A stretch of 58,873 bases of DNA. Origin: Desulfoscipio geothermicus. Lineage in GTDB: Bacteria; Bacillota; Desulfotomaculia; Desulfotomaculales; Desulfallaceae. Both the position numbers and the translations under genes were made by a program. This document shows, one piece after another, positions 54,362 through 58,873 of the stretch. The DNA lies in assembly GCA_016841905.1 (NCBI GenBank), contig JAENYF010000019.1, forward strand, positions 1 to 58,873, given 5' to 3'. Each line of letters opens with the position of its first letter. Within the stretch, counting starts at the first letter, position 1. A model generated the notes under the pieces. The model did not search any database, was not told the DNA's origin, and saw only the letters and a list, made by a program, of their open reading frames with translations.

Positions 54362-55864
54362 ATGAATCCAGAACTACACAAGGCCTTTGACGCTGCATTA
54401 AGCAATTTCAGAAAAATTACCCCCGTCAATGGCTTCGATGCCGCCAACCCCGATAATGCAATGCAGAATAACTATGCCTGGTCTATGACCGAATTGGGTG
54501 ACTACATTTATGTAGGTACGGCCAGAAACATTCCCTACTCAATTTTTTCAAACCAAATTTTTGGTGATATTCCCATTCCCGAAGAACTAACTCCTGAAAA
54601 CCCGGTCCTGCGCGGGGAGATCTGGCGCCGTCGAAAGTGCGGTCAATATGGCTGGGAGAGAGTCTACCGTACCCCGGAAAATCTGGTCGATCTGGGTTTC
54701 CGGTTTATGATCACTTACACAACCCCTGGTGGGGAAACGGCAATTTACGCGGGAGCACTTACCTTAAGTCCCAACCTGTTCATGGTCAAATCCACCGATG
54801 GCGTTAACTGGCGCGTGCTGGAAAATGACATTCAGGGTTTTTCTACCAGATATATGGCGGAACACAGAGGCAAGCTATATATGGGTGCTCTGCCAATTAC
54901 GGGACTGGCAGGAATCCAGCTTTACAGCAGCTTTGACCCGGAGCGGGACGGCTGGGAGTTGGTGGATGTCAATGGAGACCCGGACAAAAACCCCCGGGGA
55001 AATGTGGACTTGTTGCTGAGTTATAACAACCACCTCTATGTCGGTACCGGACTGCCCACCGGCTTTGAGCTGTGGCGTACATTGGGGCCGGAACCCCAAA
55101 AGGATAGGTGGAAACTGGTAGTGGATAAAGGGGCAGGGGATGCCAGAAATGAACACCCCTGGTCATTGGCTGTGTTTAACAATTACATTTATATTGGCAC
55201 AGCCATTGAAGCAGCTGTGCTCAGCTTAAACCCGGAACAGCGAATTGTGCCCCCCAAAGGGTTTGATGTTATTAGGGTAGATCGCTTCGATAACTGGGAA
55301 CTGGTGGTGGGCGGTCCTCCCATAGTGCCCACCCTGCCTGTAACAGGTATCCGCGGGTTGCCCCTGAGCGGCTACCACTCCGGTTTCGGCAATATTTCCA
55401 ACGCCTATTGCTGGCAGCTCCAGCGGCAGGGTAATGAACTGTACCTGGGAACCTTTAGCTGGTCGGTCTTAATCCCACCCTTTATTCCTTTACTGCCGGA
55501 TATTCTACGTAGTCTTCTGTCCATTAACGTCAAAGGTTATCAAACCTCGCAGTTGGAATACTTAAAATACCTGCTCCAGGCAGACCCGCGTTTTGCTCAT
55601 TTGCCCCTGGAAGATGTGCTGCAGTGGATTGCTGATTTTATAACGAAGTTGGGGCGCCGGACACTGGGCTTTGATCTCTGGAAAACCACGGACGGAATCC
55701 ATTGGGAACCGGTTTCGCTGAACGGTCTGGGGAATCCACATAACTATGGCGTGCGAATGCTATTTCTTTCCCAAAACGGCAGCTTGTATTTAGGCACTGC
55801 CAATCCCTTTGATGGGTTGGAGGTTTGGGTTAAACCCAAGAATATTATTGGATGTACGAATTAA
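54362..55864 (+). CDS. Beta-propeller-like protein
   Basis: 500 residues; AAAGGAG upstream of ATG 54362. The sequence consists of repeats with the pattern Y-I/L-Y-V/I/L-G-T: GDYIYVGTARN, AIYAGALT, GKLYMGALP, NHLYVGTGLPTGFELWRT, NYIYIGTAIE, NELYLGTFSW and GSLYLGTANPFDGLEVW. About six or seven such blades suggest a propeller. Matching W-E-x-V strands (GWERVYRTP, GWELVDVNG) pair with them. No signal peptide. Homologues of this kind (WD/kelch-like, YGTANPFxGxEVW) occur in many bacteria with unknown role. It is followed by a terminator. Confidence 0.65.
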   Translation: MNPELHKAFDAALSNFRKITPVNGFDAANPDNAMQNNYAWSMTELGDYIYVGTARNIPYSIFSNQIFGDIPIPEELTPENPVLRGEIWRRRKCGQYGWERVYRTPENLVDLGFRFMITYTTPGGETAIYAGALTLSPNLFMVKSTDGVNWRVLENDIQGFSTRYMAEHRGKLYMGALPITGLAGIQLYSSFDPERDGWELVDVNGDPDKNPRGNVDLLLSYNNHLYVGTGLPTGFELWRTLGPEPQKDRWKLVVDKGAGDARNEHPWSLAVFNNYIYIGTAIEAAVLSLNPEQRIVPPKGFDVIRVDRFDNWELVVGGPPIVPTLPVTGIRGLPLSGYHSGFGNISNAYCWQLQRQGNELYLGTFSWSVLIPPFIPLLPDILRSLLSINVKGYQTSQLEYLKYLLQADPRFAHLPLEDVLQWIADFITKLGRRTLGFDLWKTTDGIHWEPVSLNGLGNPHNYGVRMLFLSQNGSLYLGTANPFDGLEVWVKPKNIIGCTN

Positions 55865-55882
55865 TTGACGCTGTTGAAGGCA

Positions 55883-55906
55883 GGGGCCGCAGCTGCGGCC
55901 CCTTTT
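55883..55906 (+). terminator. Intrinsic terminator after the propeller gene
   Basis: A perfect 20-bp GC palindrome (55883-55902, GGGGCCGCAG and its inverse) followed by TTTT. It ends the transcript 19 bp after the stop codon. Confidence 0.85.
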
Positions 55907-56043
55907 AACGAGGTCCGTTGGCAGCGTAAGTTCAATAAGAAGGAATAACCCTATGGACAGTGTGAGTTTTCGAGTAAATTTATTCACATACTGCTAATCT
56001 TTGCATATTATAACCCAAAAATTAATTTTGGGGAGTGCTTCTT

Positions 56044-57372
56044 ATGCAGTTAAAAAAATCTTTCAGCCCGTACCGGGAAAATTATGCGTACAGTTTAGGC
56101 ATACAGGCCTATATATATGGTTATCCCCTTGTCACTATGGAAAGGACCAGGCAGCTGCAATCGTCGGTAAAAGTGCCCTACGGCGGTCCGGCATTTACTG
56201 TTTCCAATGTGTTTTCTCATTATGATCAACTTCTTGCGCCGGATTTCAAAGATGTCGTTTCACCCAATGTTGATAACATTTATTCCATTGCCTGGCTGGA
56301 TCTCAAACAGGACCCTGTAGTTCTTAATGTTCCGGATACTAATGACAGGTACTATGTAATGCAATTATTGGATGCCTGGACAAATACCTTTGCCAGTATA
56401 GGACGCCGCACCACAGGTACGGGGGGTGGAAAATTTGCCATCGTGGGGCCAGATTGGAAAGGCACTCTGCCTTCAGGGCTTAAAGCGGTTAAATCTCCCA
56501 CTAACACTGTATGGATTATAGGCCGTATCCTGGTAAAAGGTGAGGACGATTTAAGTGATGCAGCAGCTATACAAAAGCAATTTACACTGATATCACTGGA
56601 TGGGCAAAAGACCCCATACGTGATAAAGCCTGCCAATACATTACTTTTAGAAAACAAGGTCGAAGATCTATGTGCCCTGGATTTCTTTAAAACTATGACA
56701 GACTTAATGATTTTGAATCCTACTACTAATAATGAGGCCTTTGAAAAACAATTTGAGCATATCGGTATTGATCTTACGTACGGCTTTGATGCTGAAAAAT
56801 TAGATACGGAAACTATTGCGGGGCTAAATCGTGCTGCCGCAGATGCATTTCAAATAATTGCCAATAGTCGAGAAGAATTAACCGCCCGGTTTATTAATGG
56901 GTGGATAGTAGTAACTGGTTTGGGCACTTATGGGGACCAGTTCCTTAAGCGGGCATATATTGCTTTTAGCGGGCTTGGGGCAAACGTGGATGAAGAAGCT
57001 ACTTGTCCCAGAACCTTTACTGATGATCAAGGGAATCAGCTAAATGGGCAATATAAATACATTTTGCGGTTTAATAAAGACCAGCTGCCCCCGGTAGAAG
57101 CTTTCTGGTCGGTAACAATGTATGGCCCGGATTTCTACCTGGTGCCAAATGATATTAACCGTTATGATATTGCAGATTACACCCCGGGGCTTGAGTACAA
57201 TGATGATGGCTCACTTGATATCTATATCCAAAAAGACCGGCCAGTAAATAACGAATCGAATTGGCTGCCGGCGCCGGAAGGAGATTTCAACTTATTGTTA
57301 AGGATGTATCAACCGGCTGCTAAAATTCTAAATGGCACATATGAAATACCGGGGGTAAAACGGGTCCGGTAA
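56044..57372 (+). CDS. DUF1254/DUF1214 protein
   Basis: 442 residues from ATG 56044 (GGGGAG 8 nt upstream). The N-terminal DUF1254-type part reads AYSLGIQAYIYGYPLVTMER, then VVSPNVDNIYSIAWLDLKQD and RYYVMQLLDAWTNTFASIGR. The C-terminal DUF1214-type part reads QYKYILRFNKDQLPPVEAFW and SVTMYGPDFYLVPNDINRY, with LDIYIQKDRPVNNESNWLPA near the end. No signal peptide at this start. The family is widespread and its role is unknown. It is 180 bp behind the propeller gene but beyond a strong terminator, so it has its own promoter. Confidence 0.88.
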   Translation: MQLKKSFSPYRENYAYSLGIQAYIYGYPLVTMERTRQLQSSVKVPYGGPAFTVSNVFSHYDQLLAPDFKDVVSPNVDNIYSIAWLDLKQDPVVLNVPDTNDRYYVMQLLDAWTNTFASIGRRTTGTGGGKFAIVGPDWKGTLPSGLKAVKSPTNTVWIIGRILVKGEDDLSDAAAIQKQFTLISLDGQKTPYVIKPANTLLLENKVEDLCALDFFKTMTDLMILNPTTNNEAFEKQFEHIGIDLTYGFDAEKLDTETIAGLNRAAADAFQIIANSREELTARFINGWIVVTGLGTYGDQFLKRAYIAFSGLGANVDEEATCPRTFTDDQGNQLNGQYKYILRFNKDQLPPVEAFWSVTMYGPDFYLVPNDINRYDIADYTPGLEYNDDGSLDIYIQKDRPVNNESNWLPAPEGDFNLLLRMYQPAAKILNGTYEIPGVKRVR

Positions 57373-57401
57373 CCAACTTTATATGTATTCCTGGCATACC
57401 A

Positions 57402-57437
57402 AGGGGTCCGCCGGCAACGGCAGACCCCACTTATTTT
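57402..57437 (+). terminator. Probable terminator after the DUF1254 gene
   Basis: GGGGTC...GACCCC with inner GCC/GGC pairing (57402-57427), then ACTTATTTTT. Found 30 bp after the stop. The region up to 57830 has no gene. Confidence 0.5.
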
Positions 57438-57836
57438 TAAGCTTTAGCCCAATATGGCGGCCAGTTCCTCATCCGGTGAAAAGAGTAAGTGGATAGAAGC
57501 CTAATATGTTGTAATAATTAGAGAGGAAGTTTGAAGTGCCTTTAAAGGCGAACCCCTTGGTTTTATTTCTATCAAGGTTAAAAATTGATTGATCTGATAT
57601 GGTTTTACCTTGCCTGAAATAATTGACCTTGTTAGAATACTCAGAGGGCAGGTGTTATAAAAGATGAAGCAGCCCAGATTAAAGATAAGTCTAGGATAAA
57701 CGATAATAACAGCCCAGATTGGTTATAATCATAAATATTTACGAAATAATGATAGTTGACTGTTTCCTGCCGAACAATTAACATATTACAGGTTGAGAAT
57801 AATTGCGATGGGGCTCGCGTAACGCTGCAAAGCTAA

Positions 57837-57878
57837 TAGCTCCTACCAACTTTTATAAGGTTAGGTAGGAGCTTTTTT
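57837..57878 (+). terminator. Strong intrinsic terminator
   Basis: AGCTCCTACC pairs with GGTAGGAGCT, with AACTT/AGGTT pairs inside, followed by six T. No gene precedes it directly. Confidence 0.75.
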
Positions 57879-57909
57879 GCGTCCAGCTATAAGATAACGG
57901 TCAGGGTTT

Positions 57910-58070
57910 AAACTTTTAGAGCGTAAAGCAGAACTTAACAAAGCTTTTGATAAATTTATAGAGGAAAGGCTAGCTGAAGAAACCGTTCCATTTGAGGAAG
58001 CCATTCGGAGCATTGAAAATGGCGAGCTATAAAATTGAGTTAACTAAAGATGCAGTTAGTGATATATGAG
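57910..58070 (+). pseudogene. Relic of a RelE/ParE-type toxin-antitoxin pair
   Basis: One frame reads LERKAELNKAFDKFIEERLA then FEEAIRSIENGEL and a stop, an antitoxin end. The next frame starts MASYKIELTKDAVSDI at 58018, the usual beginning of a RelE-type toxin, overlaps it, and stops at 58070. The toxin is cut after 17 codons. Confidence 0.5.
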
Positions 58071-58108
58071 GCTCATTCTGAGGTGGCAAACACGAGGAGT
58101 GATTATTA

Positions 58109-58532
58109 TTGAAAGACATAGACTTTGGATTTGTTGCAGATATTTATGATGATTATGTTAATGTTGATTTTGACATACCATTTTATCAATCGATTTGTAA
58201 AGGCTACCGCGGTAATGTTTTGGAATTAATGTGTGGAACGGGTAGGGTATCGTTGCCTCTTTATTGAAGATGGAATTAATCTGACTTGTGTTGATTATTC
58301 TCAGGAAATGCTCGGCACACAGTTTTATGAAATTTACGATCGTAAGAACAAACTAATAGACAAACGTTTTTTAAACATGGCATTTTCACTTATTTCTCAT
58401 GATGAAATTGATGAACTATGCAATGAATTTAATTTAGCTGTTAGAGAAATATTTGGAGATTATCATTTTGGTAACTTTAGTGATAATAGTCAGTTTATGA
58501 ATTATCTGCTTACCAAACGGGTTATAGTTTAG
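58109..58532 (+). pseudogene. Broken SAM methyltransferase
   Basis: From TTG 58109 (GAGGAG upstream) the frame reads FVADIYDDYVNVDFDIPFYQ and then VLELMCGTGRVSLPLY before a stop; motif I is intact. A shifted frame continues IEDGINLTCVDYSQEML, then joins unrelated-looking sequence ending in FGNFSDNSQFMNYLLTKR. One frameshift and an internal deletion are implied. Confidence 0.65.
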
Positions 58533-58542
58533 CGTTAAGAAT

Positions 58543-58660
58543 TGCCAAGTTCATACCGGAATATTGAGTTATTAAGAAATGACGGATTAAGCCTGCGGCA
58601 AATATGCAGGATAACCGGTTTGCGATTCTTTACATATTCGTTGTTTTTAGGCAGAATATT
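58543..58660 (+). pseudogene. C-terminal remnant of a RAYT transposase
   Basis: The frame reads YRNIELLRNDGLSLRQICRI then TG, a typical RAYT/Y1 transposase C-terminal helix-turn-helix ending. It merges into the repeat that precedes the DUF1653 gene. Confidence 0.45.
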
Positions 58661-58698
58661 ATAAAAAATGCAAAGACTACACATCGCAGGAGGTACTT

Positions 58699-58873
58699 AT
58701 GGAACCAAGAAAACCGGTGATTGGCGGCAAGTACTGCCATTTCAAGAATAAAATGTACCAGTTGCTGACGGTTGCCACTCACAGTGAAACTAAGGAAAAA
58801 TATATTGTCTATCAGGCGCTGTATGACGATTTTAGGGTATATATTCGTCCCTACGATATGTTTTTAAGTGAAG
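58699..58873 (+). CDS. DUF1653 protein (partial, 3' end outside window)
   Basis: 58 codons are visible from ATG 58699, which has AGGAGG upstream. [40 protein letters not shown] and [10 protein letters not shown] match the DUF1653 family (short beta proteins with a KYxHFKG start). It is the intact counterpart of the broken copy at 54002. Function unknown. Confidence 0.85.
   Translation, partial: MEPRKPVIGGKYCHFKNKMYQLLTVATHSETKEKYIVYQALYDDFRVYIRPYDMFLSE

Overview
The window looks like a chromosomal accessory region of a low-to-mid GC, probably anaerobic Bacillota (Clostridia, perhaps Peptococcaceae/Desulfotomaculum-like). The grounds are strong AGGAGG-type ribosome binding sites, TTG/GTG starts, a YhaM-type exoribonuclease, YtrA-type GntR and WYL regulators, DUF2975 and DUF3796 protein/XRE pairs, a stand-alone AICAR formyltransferase and remnants of REP/RAYT elements. 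This placement is inference; no rRNA or other marker gene is present. I found no tRNA, rRNA or CRISPR array.

Layout. 1-540: 5' part of an SPFH/band-7 protein (minus strand). 648-2640: a consensus promoter, a roughly 490-nt leader and an Msr-type ABC-F ribosome protection gene. The leader encodes two macrolide-sensing-type peptides, one ErmDL-like and one MsrDL-like, and ends in a hairpin that hides the ABC-F Shine-Dalgarno. 2.97-7.6 kb: orphan genes of mixed origin, among them a nucleotidyltransferase. 7.6-9.7 kb (minus): a B12-binding-type radical SAM protein and a DUF2975/XRE pair. 9.9-12.45 kb: an ECF sigma factor, its zinc-finger anti-sigma factor and a degenerate sigma-like protein. 12.7-15.5 kb: a YtrA-type GntR/ABC operon with a visible operator. 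16.2-22.4 kb: a methyltransferase followed by a decayed defence area (two different HsdR relics around an intact MntA/HepT pair, a frameshifted HNH nuclease, an HNH-type gene cut short by a REP hairpin, a frameshifted DUF3231 gene). 22.6-27.0 kb: a CheB-CheR-PAS fusion and a separate PAS histidine kinase. 28.1-30.0 kb: a Nif11-leader RiPP precursor and its radical SAM/SPASM maturase. 30.2-36.8 kb: DUF3796/XRE pair, AICAR formyltransferase, diguanylate cyclase, transposase and Rpn remnants, WYL regulator, YhaM nuclease and a broken VWA gene.

37.86-52.52 kb is the most striking part: a roughly 14.7-kb, AT-rich, all-plus-strand cluster. It joins (i) a coiled-coil protein, a large protein split by one apparent frameshift and a 1611-residue DEAH helicase with a C-terminal DUF1998-like cysteine region (DruE-like) to (ii) a coiled-coil protein, an McrB-like AAA+ protein and a DUF2357/McrC-like PD-(D/E)XK nuclease. 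It reads as a composite nucleic-acid-targeting defence system.

52.6-58.9 kb: an iron-containing alcohol dehydrogenase, then a beta-propeller-like protein and a DUF1254/DUF1214 protein lying between two copies of a DUF1653 gene region (one broken, one running off the window), plus relics of a toxin-antitoxin pair, a methyltransferase and a RAYT transposase.
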